A stretch of DNA of 64,000 nt, taken from assembly GCA_943787175.1 (NCBI GenBank), contig CALSLK010000007.1, forward strand, positions 98,678 through 162,677. Direction: 5' to 3'. This stretch comes from an uncultured Alphaproteobacteria bacterium. GTDB taxonomy: Bacteria; Pseudomonadota; Alphaproteobacteria; SP197. How positions within the stretch are numbered: position 1 is the stretch's first letter; each line of letters opens with the position of its first letter. The notes below the pieces were generated by a model that ran no database searches, was not told the origin of the DNA, and saw only the letters and a list, made by a program, of their open reading frames with translations. Shown here in pieces: positions 1 to 9,582 of the stretch. Position numbers and translations under genes: made by a program.

Positions 1-805
1 TGGCTGGCCAATCGGCGCCCAGAGCTTCGATTCCGTGGTGATAGAAACGTCCTGTGGTATCGCGCAGATAAAGCATGTGTGCAGGCTGGGCAGCGAACCA
101 TTGGTGCAGGATGGTGTGGGGTAGGCCTAACCGTCCCTCGCCACCACTCATGGCAACGACAAGACATCGCGCATTCGTGTCTGCCGCAGAAACCAGCTGA
201 ACCGAAGCCTCCATGGTATCGGTAAACCGGCTGGGTAGCCGCGGTGTCAGTTCGGTGATTTCCTTGAGTTCCCTCAGGAATCCCATGTCGGGGTACAAGG
301 AGCAGGCCGGTTTGATGAGTGTCTCGAGGCGCTCGACCGGCATGTCGTCGAACAGGCGTTGCAGAGCGGCACACCAGTTGAGCGCGGACGTGAGCTTGAG
401 GTCGGGAGATCGCGCGGCCTGATGACAGGCAAGCGTATAGAGTGCGGCCATCATGGCGGTCCCGCCCTCGTTCCTCAGCCGGTTTTCCAGGTGTTCAGCA
501 ATTTCGCCAGCGGCCTCGCCGCTGATCAGCGCATAGGCCGCGTTCCGCAGCCTGCTGGTCCGCATGTTGCTCTCAAGACGATCCGCGGCAAAATCAACAG
601 CAGCTATTGGGCCATCGCGTTGGGACCGGTTTGCTACCTGCTGGGCCAGATGGCCGCACATGGTCCAGTGCGCTCTGGGCACCAGGATGGCCTGACCGTT
701 CGCGTTTGCCTGTTCAACGAGTTTGTCGAGTTCTCTCAAAGCGTGGATCCGCTCAGCCTGATGGAAGTGTGCACCGTCGCTGCACCAACGTGTATCGCAA
801 GGCAA
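1..805 (-). CDS. Hypothetical protein, C-terminus beyond the left edge
   Basis: The reverse strand stays open from an in-frame TAG at 833-835 to the left edge, about 277 codons, with a natural protein composition. The only plausible start is TTG at 805; a later TTG lies near residue 21. The readable part has a mostly helical N-terminal two thirds (for example HFHQAERIHALRELDKL) and then a beta-rich stretch, CLVVAMSGGEGRLGLPHTIL, that looks like the first strand and turn of an alpha/beta-hydrolase-like core. I do not recognise the family. It is divergent from the adenylation/carrier protein at 841 with only about 35 bases between the starts, so the two may share a control region and a pathway. 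Start and function are uncertain; the reading frame is well supported. Confidence 0.55.
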   Translation of the reverse strand, partial: MPCDTRWCSDGAHFHQAERIHALRELDKLVEQANANGQAILVPRAHWTMCGHLAQQVANRSQRDGPIAAVDFAADRLESNMRTSRLRNAAYALISGEAAGEIAEHLENRLRNEGGTAMMAALYTLACHQAARSPDLKLTSALNWCAALQRLFDDMPVERLETLIKPACSLYPDMGFLRELKEITELTPRLPSRFTDTMEASVQLVSAADTNARCLVVAMSGGEGRLGLPHTILHQWFAAQPAHMLYLRDTTGRFYHHGIEALGADWPA

Positions 806-840
806 TTCAACCCGGTTGGCATATGCACTAACCTAGCAGC

Positions 841-2724
841 ATGGCAAAACGTCTTTTCAAACTCGATAACAAAAAACCTCATGATTTCGGTGGGCCCGTA
901 GGGCGCCCTTTCGAAGCATTGGAGGAACTTGCTGATACGATTCCCCTGCACCAGTTGATCGAACGGCATGCGGCAGTTCTGGGTGACAAGCCGGCGGTTG
1001 TCACCGTTTCAGCGATACTCTCCTTTGGCGAACTGATTGCGTCAGCGCACCGGTTTGCGGCCGCATTTCTGCCGGTCATGTCTCGAGAGCCCGGTCTGAA
1101 ACCGGTCTTTTGCTTGAGTGATGACAGCTGCGTTCAGGTTGCTGTCGCCCTCGCATGTTGGCGGCTCGGCCTTGCGCATGCCCCCCTGGATCCAGACATG
1201 ACCGAGCGGCGCATGGCCGGTATTCTCCGTGCTGAACCCGGCGCGATTCTGGTGGGCAGCAGGGATCAGATTTCCGGATTTGATGACAACGTCTCCGGTT
1301 TGCACGTGATTGATGCCGACCTTGATGCAGTCTGTCCGATTGACCCGGTTCCAGACTTTTCCAGCCCCGATGCGGCGGGCTCAATCGTTTTCACCTCCGG
1401 CTCGACGGGAGAGCCCAAGGGAATTGTTCATGATCAGCGCTCTCTGGCACTGCAGATGGCGGCAAAGGTCAGGAACGGACACCTCAATGACCGTGACTGT
1501 GCCGCCTATGTCGGCGCAGTGTTTGTTGCGGGCTGGCAACGCAATGCCTTGCCGCTGCTGGCGGTCGGCGCTACGGCTCTGTTCCTTGCCCCGAAGACCT
1601 CTGCGGAACGAATTCTGGAGTTGAACCAGTCGCACGGCGTGACCGTGTTTGGCAGCTATGTCGGAACGGCGCGCCTGCTTGCGCGACACGCTCTGGCGGT
1701 CAACGCGTTTGCCGGGATCAGAATGCTGACCATGTTCGGCGACGCCCTGTCGCTGAAGGATGTCCAGGCAATGCGGGCCATCCTGCCTGAGGATGCGCTC
1801 ATCTGCTCTTCCTACAGTCAAAGCGAACATTGGCGCATCTCGTCATGGTTCCTTGATGAAAATCTGTGCCGCAGTGATGAGCGAATCCCCGTCGGTTACA
1901 CGTCACCTGATTCCCAGGTCGCTCTGCTTGTCGATGATGAGGACCGAACATCTGGCGACCTGCCAGCCGGAGAAGTGGTCGTCGCCAGCCCCTTGCTTGC
2001 CAAGGCAAGCTGGCCGGATCCGAATGCTTTCAACGAGCGCCTTGTTGTCGATCCTGATGATTCCACCCGAACGTTCTTTCGCACAGGCGATGTTTTGCGC
2101 ATACGTGATGACGGCATGCTGGTCTTTGTCGGGCGGGTCGACAATCAGGTGAAGATTAACGGCTGGCGCATTGAGCCCGAGGAGGTCGAGCGAGCTGCAC
2201 AACAGCACCCATTGGTCAATTCGGTTGCATGCCATGCGCGACGGGATGAATCCGGCCGGGCGGAAAGATTGGTTCTTTATGCCGTGCCATATGCAGGCCG
2301 TGAACATCTCGCGGCGGACCTGTTGGATCACCTGAGGCAACGTCTTCCAGAATACATGATTCCCGGAGAGGTCCTTGAAGTCGACGCTTTGCCGATGACG
2401 CCGACAGGCAAGGTCGACCGGATTGCCCTGGCTGCGAAGGATACGGCGCGCGTGAGCAACGTCGACGAAGAGGCGCCTGCAACGTCACTTCAGGATTTAT
2501 GGCCTGACACGCGGCAGCGCGCTGTTGCTGCGCTGATTGCAAAGGAAATGCGCCAGGCCGTCATCAGGCCTGATCAATCTCTGGTCGATGTGTTTGGTGA
2601 CTCGCTTGAAGCGCTCACGATCGCGCTGGAGATCGAGAAACAGTTTGGCGTGTCGCTTGATCCCACCGAGTTGCTGACCGACGAGGCGCTGGGTCCAATT
2701 GTCGCTCGGGTCTGCGGAGACTAA
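841..2724 (+). CDS. Stand-alone adenylation (AMP-ligase) plus carrier-domain protein
   Basis: A 627-residue protein of the ANL superfamily with a fused C-terminal carrier domain, as in one-module NRPS-like proteins. The ATP-binding motif GSIVFTSGSTGEPKG is at about residue 180. The adenylation core continues with FFRTGDVLRIRDDGMLVFVG, then VKINGWRIEPEEVE and a final GKVDR containing the catalytic lysine. The last 80 residues form a carrier domain; FGDSLEA places the phosphopantetheine serine at residue 588. The protein should activate a carboxylic acid as its adenylate and load it on its own carrier arm. The substrate cannot be read from sequence. There is no condensation, thioesterase or reductase domain, so a partner must take the acyl group, and the divergent gene to the left is the nearest candidate. 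An inverted repeat follows the stop codon. Confidence 0.85.
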   Translation: MAKRLFKLDNKKPHDFGGPVGRPFEALEELADTIPLHQLIERHAAVLGDKPAVVTVSAILSFGELIASAHRFAAAFLPVMSREPGLKPVFCLSDDSCVQVAVALACWRLGLAHAPLDPDMTERRMAGILRAEPGAILVGSRDQISGFDDNVSGLHVIDADLDAVCPIDPVPDFSSPDAAGSIVFTSGSTGEPKGIVHDQRSLALQMAAKVRNGHLNDRDCAAYVGAVFVAGWQRNALPLLAVGATALFLAPKTSAERILELNQSHGVTVFGSYVGTARLLARHALAVNAFAGIRMLTMFGDALSLKDVQAMRAILPEDALICSSYSQSEHWRISSWFLDENLCRSDERIPVGYTSPDSQVALLVDDEDRTSGDLPAGEVVVASPLLAKASWPDPNAFNERLVVDPDDSTRTFFRTGDVLRIRDDGMLVFVGRVDNQVKINGWRIEPEEVERAAQQHPLVNSVACHARRDESGRAERLVLYAVPYAGREHLAADLLDHLRQRLPEYMIPGEVLEVDALPMTPTGKVDRIALAAKDTARVSNVDEEAPATSLQDLWPDTRQRAVAALIAKEMRQAVIRPDQSLVDVFGDSLEALTIALEIEKQFGVSLDPTELLTDEALGPIVARVCGD

Positions 2725-2731
2725 ATCGGAA

Positions 2732-2777
2732 GCCCGCGCCTGGCGTGAAACGGACGTGCTTCAGGCCAGGCGCGGGC
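2732..2777. terminator. 13-bp inverted repeat between convergent genes
   Basis: Arms 2732-2744 (GCCCGCGCCTGGC) and 2765-2777 are perfectly complementary over 13 bp, with a 20-base loop. It lies between the end of the adenylation gene (2724) and the end of the convergent small gene (2799), where a bidirectional terminator would be expected. There is no clear T-run on either side, so a factor-assisted stop or an mRNA-end stabiliser is also possible. Confidence 0.5.
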
Positions 2778-2798
2778 AGTTCTGATGGAAGACCCGGC

Positions 2799-3032
2799 TC
2801 AGCTTGCCAGACGCGTTGGCTCGACAATCTGCGATTGGTTCGCGGCGGTAGGAGCCACAGCGTTACGCTGAATTGCAGCCTCGGAACTTTCAGATCTGGC
2901 CTTTGCTTTGGCGATGAGGCCTGCCTCTTGGGCAGTCTTGTTCATGCGGCGCGCCTTGATCATGCGTCCAAATTCCATACCGACGACAAGAATGACGCCG
3001 CCGATATAGGCAAAGAGAAACTGTTCAAGCAT
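2799..3032 (-). CDS. Small single-span membrane protein
   Basis: A 77-residue protein. The start at 3032 is chosen because AAGGA lies a suitable distance upstream and the hydrophobic segment begins directly after it. Residues 3-20 (EQFLFAYIGGVILVVGMEF) form one membrane span, followed by a basic stretch (RMIKARRMNK) and a polar, probably disordered, alanine-, serine- and glutamine-rich tail. The positive patch after the span predicts a cytoplasmic C-terminus. The family is not recognised. It is convergent with the adenylation gene and shares the inverted repeat at 2732-2777 as a possible terminator. Confidence 0.6.
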   Translation of the reverse strand: MLEQFLFAYIGGVILVVGMEFGRMIKARRMNKTAQEAGLIAKAKARSESSEAAIQRNAVAPTAANQSQIVEPTRLAS

Positions 3033-3317
3033 GGTCGTTGTCCTTGGACATCCTGGTGGTAGAGCCACCGTGTTGGTTGGTTACTCAACAGATGAGCAAG
3101 GCGTGTGCCAGAATCCCTCGATGTGCATTCCGTTAACGAATGTGTGATTGGGCGCACATCTGGCGCCTGATGAGGCCGCATTCCAGGCCGTTCAGGAGGC
3201 TTCAGGACATCCGTGAACGCCTTTTGACGCCGGATGTCGCCAGATGCGGCGGTTGACTAGCTTGCGATTGTTCTGATTTGGACCACCTGAATCCTGTGCC
3301 GGGATTCGAGATATCGG
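3033..3317. other. Intergenic stretch, no gene seen
   Basis: About 285 bases between the small membrane protein and the DUF309 gene. No frame is convincing on either strand. A short stem (GAATCC at 3289-3294 with GGATTC at 3302-3307) lies just beyond the stop of the DUF309 gene and may help end its transcript, but it has no T-run. Confidence 0.4.
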
Positions 3318-3890
3318 TCAATCCGGCCTGGACATCACCAAAAGGGTCTCAAGACAAGGGTTTGAACCCTTCCAGGTGACATCCCAGGGCTCGTTTCCCT
3401 GTAACAAGCGCCCGGCAAGCGCAGCCAGGCCGTCAGGCTGGGGCCCGCCGCTCAGACTTTCGATCCCGGGGTGCTGTTGGCTGAGGCGTTCAAAAACCTC
3501 CTGACACCAGCCTGCATGGGCCATAACGCCTGCAGGCTGTTCAATCCTGTGTTTCAGCGCTGCGGCGGCCAGACGGATAAGGCCCTGAAGATAGAGCCTG
3601 TGCGGGCTTCCGCGGCGCTCTACCTGCCAGGGTTCCTCCCATGCCTCATGGGCTTCCCAGAAGTACCCATGGTTGAAAAGATCTACGCCATGGCAAAGGG
3701 CAAGGTTGAGCGCCCTTCCAGACATGGGCCCGCCTTTGGGTGGCCACGTCGCCCCATCGGCCTCGTGTCTGCCTGGATGGGGCGTTTCTCCGGGAACATA
3801 GGCGGTCTCGGGAAAGGTCAGATCGGGAGCGTGGCGATGACGTTCGTGCAAAGCTCTTGCCAAGGTGTGAAACAGATCACATAATAGCAT
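3318..3890 (-). CDS. DUF309 domain protein
   Basis: The core motif of the DUF309 family, FNHGYFWEAHEAWEEPW, is clear, preceded by the usual proline-rich lead YVPGETPHPGRH. Family members are small all-helical proteins of unknown function. The frame stays open upstream to 4121, but the extra residues there resemble non-coding DNA and would overlap the divergent cyclase gene, so the ATG at 3890 (190 residues) is preferred. No strong ribosome-binding site precedes it, and a start closer to the conserved part is possible. Divergent from the cyclase/AAA/TPR gene, with about 230 bases between the starts. Confidence 0.75.
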   Translation of the reverse strand: MLLCDLFHTLARALHERHRHAPDLTFPETAYVPGETPHPGRHEADGATWPPKGGPMSGRALNLALCHGVDLFNHGYFWEAHEAWEEPWQVERRGSPHRLYLQGLIRLAAAALKHRIEQPAGVMAHAGWCQEVFERLSQQHPGIESLSGGPQPDGLAALAGRLLQGNEPWDVTWKGSNPCLETLLVMSRPD

Positions 3891-4119
3891 CAACACGGCC
3901 AAGTTGTGCTGTGGGATGTCTGCAGGTTTTTGAGCGCTACATTGTCCCCTTGGGGGGAACGGGATTGCTGGGATGCGTTTGCGCGTTGTTCCACATGATC
4001 GGTTGTAATGATGGGGAGGGGCCTGTGAATCAGTTCGCAGCTCCATACTGCTCGATATATCTGTTGGGACGTGACGTTCTTCCAACATTGTTGCGCGCTT
4101 CTGATCCGTGGATACGGTC

Positions 4120-7100
4120 ATGAACGCAACGATTCATCGTATGGAAGATTCCTTGCCCAGTCTTGATGGCGAACGCAAGGTCGTCTCGGTCCTGTTTCCC
4201 GACATTGTCCGGTCTTCGGATATGGTTGCGGGCAAGGACCCTGAAGACGCGAACGATCATCTGCTTCCTGTTCTCCAGACCATGATTGATGCGGTGCACC
4301 GTTTCGGCGGCACCGTGAACCAGATTCTTGGCGACGGCATCATGGCTGTCTTCGGCGCTCCCATGGCGCAGGAAGATCACGCCGCACGTGCCTCGCTGGC
4401 CGCGCACGCCATGCAACAGGCTGCAGGACGCTTGCTGGCGCGTCATCCCGACCCCGTGGTGCGCAATCAGGCAATTCGTGTGGGCATCAGTTCCGGCGAA
4501 GTTGTTGCGCAGGTCATGCGTGGCGATCTTCATACCGAGTACCGCATCGTGGGCGAGGCGGTTTACCGCGCGGCCAGGCTGGAAAAGGCTGCGCCCGCCG
4601 GTGCCGTGTTGTTGTGTGCCGATACGCTGTCCCTTGCTGGTGATGCCGTCGATGCGCATTCGACCGGTGATGTGGATTTCTCCGAGGACGAAGCAGGCAT
4701 TGCAGCGTTTCGTCTGCTGGGCGTGGGGCGCCGTCGCTCACATGTCGAGGCACGTCAGCTCATTGATGTGCCGGGCTTTGTCGGGCGGGACGATGACCTT
4801 GAGTTCCTGCAGGGACTGCTGACGAACGTGACGGGCGGCTTTGGTGAGACCGTTGTGCTGTCTGGTGATGCAGGAGTTGGCAAGACGCGCGTCATCAACG
4901 AATTTCTGGGCCAGATCGACGAGCGCTCCTACTGCGTGATCAATTGCAATCTTCATCCTCTGGGCGTTGGCCGGAGCAGCAATGCGCTTGACCGGCTGGC
5001 ACGGCAGGCCCTGGCTGGCACGGTTGCCGACATGCGGTCCGTGGTTGCCAGATTGCGCGAACTTGGCATCGAAGACTCGATGAGCGTCCATGCGGTTCTG
5101 GAACTGCTGGGTCTCTCGCGTGGCGATGCGCTCTGGCAGGAGGCTGCTCCGGCAGAGCGCCTCCGCGTGACCCTGGATGCCGTCAGCCGACTGGTCCTGG
5201 CCATGGCCAAGGATCGCCCGGTGGTTCTGGTACTGGAAGATTTCCATTGGTCTGATTCGCGCACCCGTGCTCTGGCACAGGAGCTCTCGGCGCGTTCAGG
5301 TTCAGCCGCACTGATGTTGATCGTGACGTCACGTACCTGGCAGAAAGCGCCCTGGTCGTCGTGGTCGCGCGTGGTAGAGCGGCACTTGTCGCCTCTGGCA
5401 CCTGATGCCACGGCACTTCTGGTCGAGCAGTTGCTGGGCACGTCACGCGAGTTGCGCCGCCTTAAAGACCGCCTTGTCGAACTGACCCAGGGCGTGCCTC
5501 TGTTCGTGATTGAATGCGTTCGCAGCCTGCGCCAGTCCGCTACGCTGACAGGCCCCATTGGCGCGTGCAGTCTGACGATTCCGGTGGCCGAAATTCAGAT
5601 ACCGGCTTCCGTGCATGCGCTGCTTGCTTCGCGCATTGACCGTCTTCCTGCCGGCGACCGCTACATCCTGCTGTGTGCCGGGGTCATCGGCATCCGCTTT
5701 GATGTTTCGCTTCTGCAGGATCTAACCGGTCGCCAGTCTCATGATCTGCTGGTGCATCTCAACCGCCTGGAAACTGCCGGCTTCATCCAACGCACCCGCG
5801 TCGTGCCAAATCTGGAGTTCAGTTTCCAGCATGCGCTGGTTCAGGATGTTGCCTATCAAACCCTCTTGAAGAGCATGCGCCGCGACCTGCATGATCGATT
5901 GCTGGGCGCGCTCGAGCAGCGCCGCGACAGCGACCTTGCCGGTCGCATCGAACTGCTGGCGACGCACGCTCACCGTGCGCAGAATTGGCCCAAGGCCTTC
6001 GTCTATGGACGTCGTGCCGGTCGCGAGATGATTGCGGCCTCGCGCAATGTGGAAGCGGTCGAGACATTCGAGCGCAGCCTTACCTGCCTTGATCAATTTC
6101 AGGACACCCGGCGAAATCAGGAACGCCGGGTCGATCTGTATCTCGACCTGATTCAGGGCCTTTTCCCGCTGGCTGACCATGATCGCGTCGATTTTTATCT
6201 TGATGCAGGAACCCAAATTGCCGAGCGCATTTCGGACGAACGCCGTATGGCTCACCTGGAATCATACCGAAGCCTCTATTTCTGGGGCGTTGGCAAGATG
6301 GTCCAGGCCATTTCGACTGGACGCTCTGCCCTCAAGCATGCGCGGCATCTGCGGGATCGCGATCTTGAAATTCACGTTTCAAGCAGGCTTGGTGCAGCAC
6401 TGATTGATCGCGGTGATTTTGAAAGTGCCTGCAAGATGTTGCGGACAGCGATCGAACTGATCCCCACAGATGCGCATCATCGCCGTTATGGCCTGTTGAA
6501 TGTGGCGTCGGTCAGTAACAGAGCGGCCCTGGCGCGCAGCCTTTCGGAGATCGGAGCGTTCCGCGAAGCCGTCCAGGTCGGTGACGAAGCGGTACAGATC
6601 GCTGACGAGGTGGGTCATCCCTTCAGTCAGGTCTATGCCAACCTCTGGATGGGCAATACGCTGATCAAGAGTGCGGACTATGCTCGCGCCATTCCTCCGT
6701 TGGAACGTTGTGTGCATATGACCGAAAGCCCCGGCCTCAATCTGTTGCGGCCCAGGAGCATGAGTTCGTTGGGCTATGCCTACTTCTCCTCTGGCCAGCA
6801 GGAGAAGGGTCTGGCGCTTCTGCAACAAGCCGTCGATGAGGCGGAACGTGATTCGATTGTCTGGAATATTGCGCAGCAATACGCATGGCTTGCCGAAGCC
6901 CTGATGCAGACAGGTGATTTAGAGGCCGCGTTCAAGGTCGCGACCAAGGCGTTGGAAGTCTCGGTCAACTCTGGCGAGAAGGCCTCCGAAGCCGGTGCAT
7001 TGTAGCTTTTGGGCGAGGTTCACAGGCGCAGGGACGCCACTCCGGCACCGCTCGCACATCGTTATCTGACCAAGGCATGGGATATCGCCAATGCCCACCG

Positions 7101-7296
7101 GATGCGTCCCTTGCAAGGGCACTGTCACCGCAGCCTTGCCGACTATTTCATGACCCTGAAGGCGCCCAAGAAGGCCGAAGGTGAGCTTGAAAAGGCACGT
7201 TCTGTTTTTGCAAACTGTGACATGCCCCGATTCCTGGAACTGGTAGGGCACGACGCCAGACTGTTCGAAACTGCGGACGGTTTGCGTATCCACTGA
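4120..7296 (+). pseudogene. Class III cyclase / AAA ATPase / TPR signalling protein, interrupted by TAG
   Basis: The N-terminus is a class III nucleotide cyclase domain (ERKVVSVLFPDIVRSSDM, then ILGDGIMAVFGAP). Next comes a STAND-like AAA domain with Walker A GDAGVGKT near residue 250 and Walker B VVLVLEDFHWSD near 375, followed by long helical TPR-type repeats. An in-frame TAG at 7003-7005 ends the frame after AGAL, but the same frame continues past it to 7296 with the conserved family C-terminus (MRPLQGHCHRSLADYF and ELEKARSVF). The intact gene would encode about 1058 residues. The TAG could be a nonsense mutation (CAG or TGG to TAG) or an error; the shorter protein loses only the last repeat and might still fold. 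A GTG at 4108 is an alternative start. In the cyclase motif the usual FADLVGST is FPDIVRSS, so metal and substrate binding may be altered. Confidence 0.8.
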
Positions 7297-7471
7297 TCCC
7301 AACCTGAGGGTGGAGACCCGGCTCGCTGATGTGAGCCGCTTCACAGACGTGTCCGTCGTCAGAACATTTGGGACGCGTGAGCTCGTTTTCTAATTGAGTA
7401 TCTGGCTCATCTTGAATAGCCCCGAGATTGGTAGACACCTTCTTCCCTAAATTTGAGGCAAGGAGGCCATG

Positions 7472-7738
7472 ATGAGCAAAAGTAATTTCAGCGACGATTT
7501 CAAACGCGACGCGGTAGCGCAAATCACCGAGCGGGGTTATCCGGTTTCGGAGGTTTCGCAGCGCCTGGGCGTAAGCCCGCATTCGCTCTACGCGTGGAAG
7601 AAGAAGTTCTCGGCGCCGTCCGGCGGTGACGACAGGGATGCCGAGATCCGTCGGTTGAAGCGCGAGCTGACGAGGGTGACCGAGGAACGCGACATCCTAA
7701 AAAAAGCCACCGCGTATTTCGCCAGGGATGCAAAGTGA
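7472..7738 (+). CDS. IS3-family transposase OrfA (inner element)
   Basis: An 88-residue helix-turn-helix protein. DDFKRDAVAQITERGYPVSE with RLGVSPHSLYAWKKKF is the DNA-binding part, followed by a leucine-zipper-like helix (RRLKRELTRVTEERDILKKA). AGGAGG at 7461-7466 favours the second of two consecutive ATG codons (7472 over 7469). Near the end, seven A residues in CTA AAA AAA GCC form a typical IS3 slippery run. A -1 shift there enters the orfB frame with no stop in between, giving an OrfAB fusion transposase. Confidence 0.9.
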   Translation: MSKSNFSDDFKRDAVAQITERGYPVSEVSQRLGVSPHSLYAWKKKFSAPSGGDDRDAEIRRLKRELTRVTEERDILKKATAYFARDAK

Positions 7739-8610
7739 GATACGCGTTCGTTGCCGAGCATCGCCCGGTGTTTCCGGTGCGTGCGATGTGTCGCTGTCTG
7801 CGCATCCACCCCAGCGGCTTCTACGCCTGGCTCAGGAACCCGCTGAGCAAGCGGGCCCGGGAAGACGCGCGCCAGACCGAGCTGATCCGGAAGGCCTGGA
7901 AGGAGAGCGGCAAGGTGTATGGATATCGCAAGCTACATGATGACCTGCTGGATCAGGGTGAGACGTGCTGCCCGAACCGTGTCGCCCGCCTTGCGAGGCA
8001 GGCGGACATCAAGGCCCAGATCAGCTACAGGCGCCGGCCTGGCGTTTATGGCGGCAAGCCGTCCGTGGTCGTCGATAACACGCTGGACCGGCAGTTCGAC
8101 GTGGAGGACCCGGACAAGGTCTGGGTGACGGACATCACCTACATCAGGACCCTTGAAGGCTTTGCCTATCTGGCTGTCGTGATCGACCTCTACTCCCGTC
8201 GTGTCGTTGGCTGGTCCATCCAGAGCCGCCAGACGACGGACGTTGTCCTGCAGGCGCTGTTGATGGCGGTGTGGCGCAGAAAGCCGAAGAACAGGGTGCT
8301 GATCCACTCGGACCAGGGTTCCCAGTTCACCAGCCGGGACTGGGCGTCATTCCTCAGGGCGCACAATCTGGAGCATTCGATGAGCCGGCGCGGCAACTGT
8401 CACGACAACGCTGTCGCGGAGAGCTTCTTCAATCTGCTCAAACGTGAACGGATAAGGCGCAGGACCTATAAAACCCGAGCCGATGCCAGGCAGGATGTGT
8501 TCGACTACATTGAGATGTTCTACAATCCCCAACGAAAGCATACGAAGAACGGGATGCTGTCGCCCGTTGAGTTCGAACGGCAGCAGAAAACGATAACCGA
8601 AGGCGTCTAG
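7735..8610 (+). CDS. IS3-family transposase OrfB, DDE integrase (inner element)
   Basis: A 291-residue rve-type integrase in the -1 frame relative to OrfA and overlapping its end by four bases. An HTH_21-type segment (KVYGYRKLHDDL) precedes the catalytic core. The acidic triad is visible as WVTDITYI, IHSDQGSQFTS and AVAESFF, with the usual MSRRGNCHDNA before the glutamate. The C-terminal YNPQRKH ... SPVEFE is the standard family ending. It is probably produced mainly as the OrfAB frameshift fusion, because no good ribosome-binding site precedes its own start. Confidence 0.92.
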   Translation: MRYAFVAEHRPVFPVRAMCRCLRIHPSGFYAWLRNPLSKRAREDARQTELIRKAWKESGKVYGYRKLHDDLLDQGETCCPNRVARLARQADIKAQISYRRRPGVYGGKPSVVVDNTLDRQFDVEDPDKVWVTDITYIRTLEGFAYLAVVIDLYSRRVVGWSIQSRQTTDVVLQALLMAVWRRKPKNRVLIHSDQGSQFTSRDWASFLRAHNLEHSMSRRGNCHDNAVAESFFNLLKRERIRRRTYKTRADARQDVFDYIEMFYNPQRKHTKNGMLSPVEFERQQKTITEGV

Positions 8611-8625
8611 AAAACTAGGGGCTAT

Positions 8626-9582
8626 TCAGTTCAAGCGGCGGGTTTGGATGGTGAGTTTTTTGATCTTTTCCCTCTTTTCGATGATGGCTGTGTGGCGCCC
8701 GAAGTAAGCATCCGATGGTGTGACGTTGCCAATGCTCTCGTGGTAGCGATGGTTGTTGTAATAATCCACGAAGGTGCCGATCTGGTTTTCGAGATCGCCC
8801 TGCAGATAGTAGTTTTCCAGCAAGATCCGGTTCTTGAGCGTCTGATGCCAACGCTCGATCTTACCCTGGGTCTGCGGGTGATAGGGTGCACCGCGAACGT
8901 GCTCCATACCCTGGCCTTCAAGCCATTCGGCCAGATCGCCGGATATATAGGACGAACCATTATCGCTGAGCAGCCGGGGTTTATGGATGACCTCGGCCTG
9001 GTCGCAGCCTGATGCTTCCAACGCGAGTTCCAGTGTCTGGGTCACATCGCCCGCCTTCATGGTGGTGCACAGCTTCCAGGCGATGATGTAGCGCGAGTAG
9101 TCGTCGAGAATGGTCGACAGATAGAACCATCCCCATCCGATGACCTTGAAGTAGGTGAAGTCGGTCTGCCAGAGCTGGTTCGGAGCTGAGGTCTTGTCCT
9201 TGAACTCATTCGCTGCCTTGATGACGATGAAGGCCGGGCTGGTGATCAGGTCGTGGGCCTTGAGCAGCCGGTAGACAGACGCTTCTGAGACAAAATAGCG
9301 TCTCGTGTCAGTGAACCTCACGGCCAGTTCCCTGGACGATAGTTCCGGCTCATCCAGGGCCATCTCCACGATCTGCTGGCGCACATCGTCGGGGATGCGG
9401 TTCCACACCCGACCGGGGCCACTGGTGCGGTCATCAAGGCCGCCTCCACCTCGATACCGGTCGTACCACCGGTAAAACGTCGTGCTCGGGATGCCCAGCT
9501 TATCCAACGTCCGCCGGACCGGTAGATGAGAGCCTTCGACCAGCCTGATGATTTCCAGTTTCTCAGATGCGGGATATCTCAT
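8626..9582 (-). CDS. IS3-family transposase OrfB, DDE integrase (outer element)
   Basis: A 318-residue integrase-type transposase with an N-terminal HTH (LDKLGIPSTTFYRWYDRY) and a catalytic core with WQTDFTYF, LLSDNGSSYIS and QGKIERWHQ. The second aspartate and the glutamate are 35 residues apart, the DD(35)E spacing. The ATG overlaps the OrfA stop (ATGA), so translation is probably coupled. The last codons were changed by the inner element: the present stop uses its terminal bases, whereas the uninterrupted sequence would read ...LNR and then TGA. The loss is negligible, so the protein may still work if the separated end is recognised. Confidence 0.9.
   Translation of the reverse strand: MRYPASEKLEIIRLVEGSHLPVRRTLDKLGIPSTTFYRWYDRYRGGGGLDDRTSGPGRVWNRIPDDVRQQIVEMALDEPELSSRELAVRFTDTRRYFVSEASVYRLLKAHDLITSPAFIVIKAANEFKDKTSAPNQLWQTDFTYFKVIGWGWFYLSTILDDYSRYIIAWKLCTTMKAGDVTQTLELALEASGCDQAEVIHKPRLLSDNGSSYISGDLAEWLEGQGMEHVRGAPYHPQTQGKIERWHQTLKNRILLENYYLQGDLENQIGTFVDYYNNHRYHESIGNVTPSDAYFGRHTAIIEKREKIKKLTIQTRRLN

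Larger units (their letters stand above)
7413..8628 (+). mobile_element. IS3-family element (inner copy), 1216 bp, complete
   Basis: Bounded by 28-bp terminal inverted repeats: 7413-7440 begins TGAATAGCCCC and 8601-8628 is its inverted partner, sharing TGAATAGCCCC and the inner TAGAC.CCT. It contains orfA and orfB in IS3 arrangement with an A-run at the overlap suitable for a programmed -1 frameshift. It sits inside the outer IS3-family element, a few bases beyond the end of that element's orfB, and replaced the natural end of that orfB: its terminal TCA now supplies the TGA stop. No direct repeat of 3-4 bases is visible at the two ends (left ATCT, right GTTC). All motifs needed for activity appear intact. 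Confidence 0.92.

Noticed and set aside
3940..3965. CCCC/GGGG stretch upstream of the cyclase gene as an operator
   Set aside because: Arms of only four to five bases around two bases are too short to separate from chance in GC-rich DNA.
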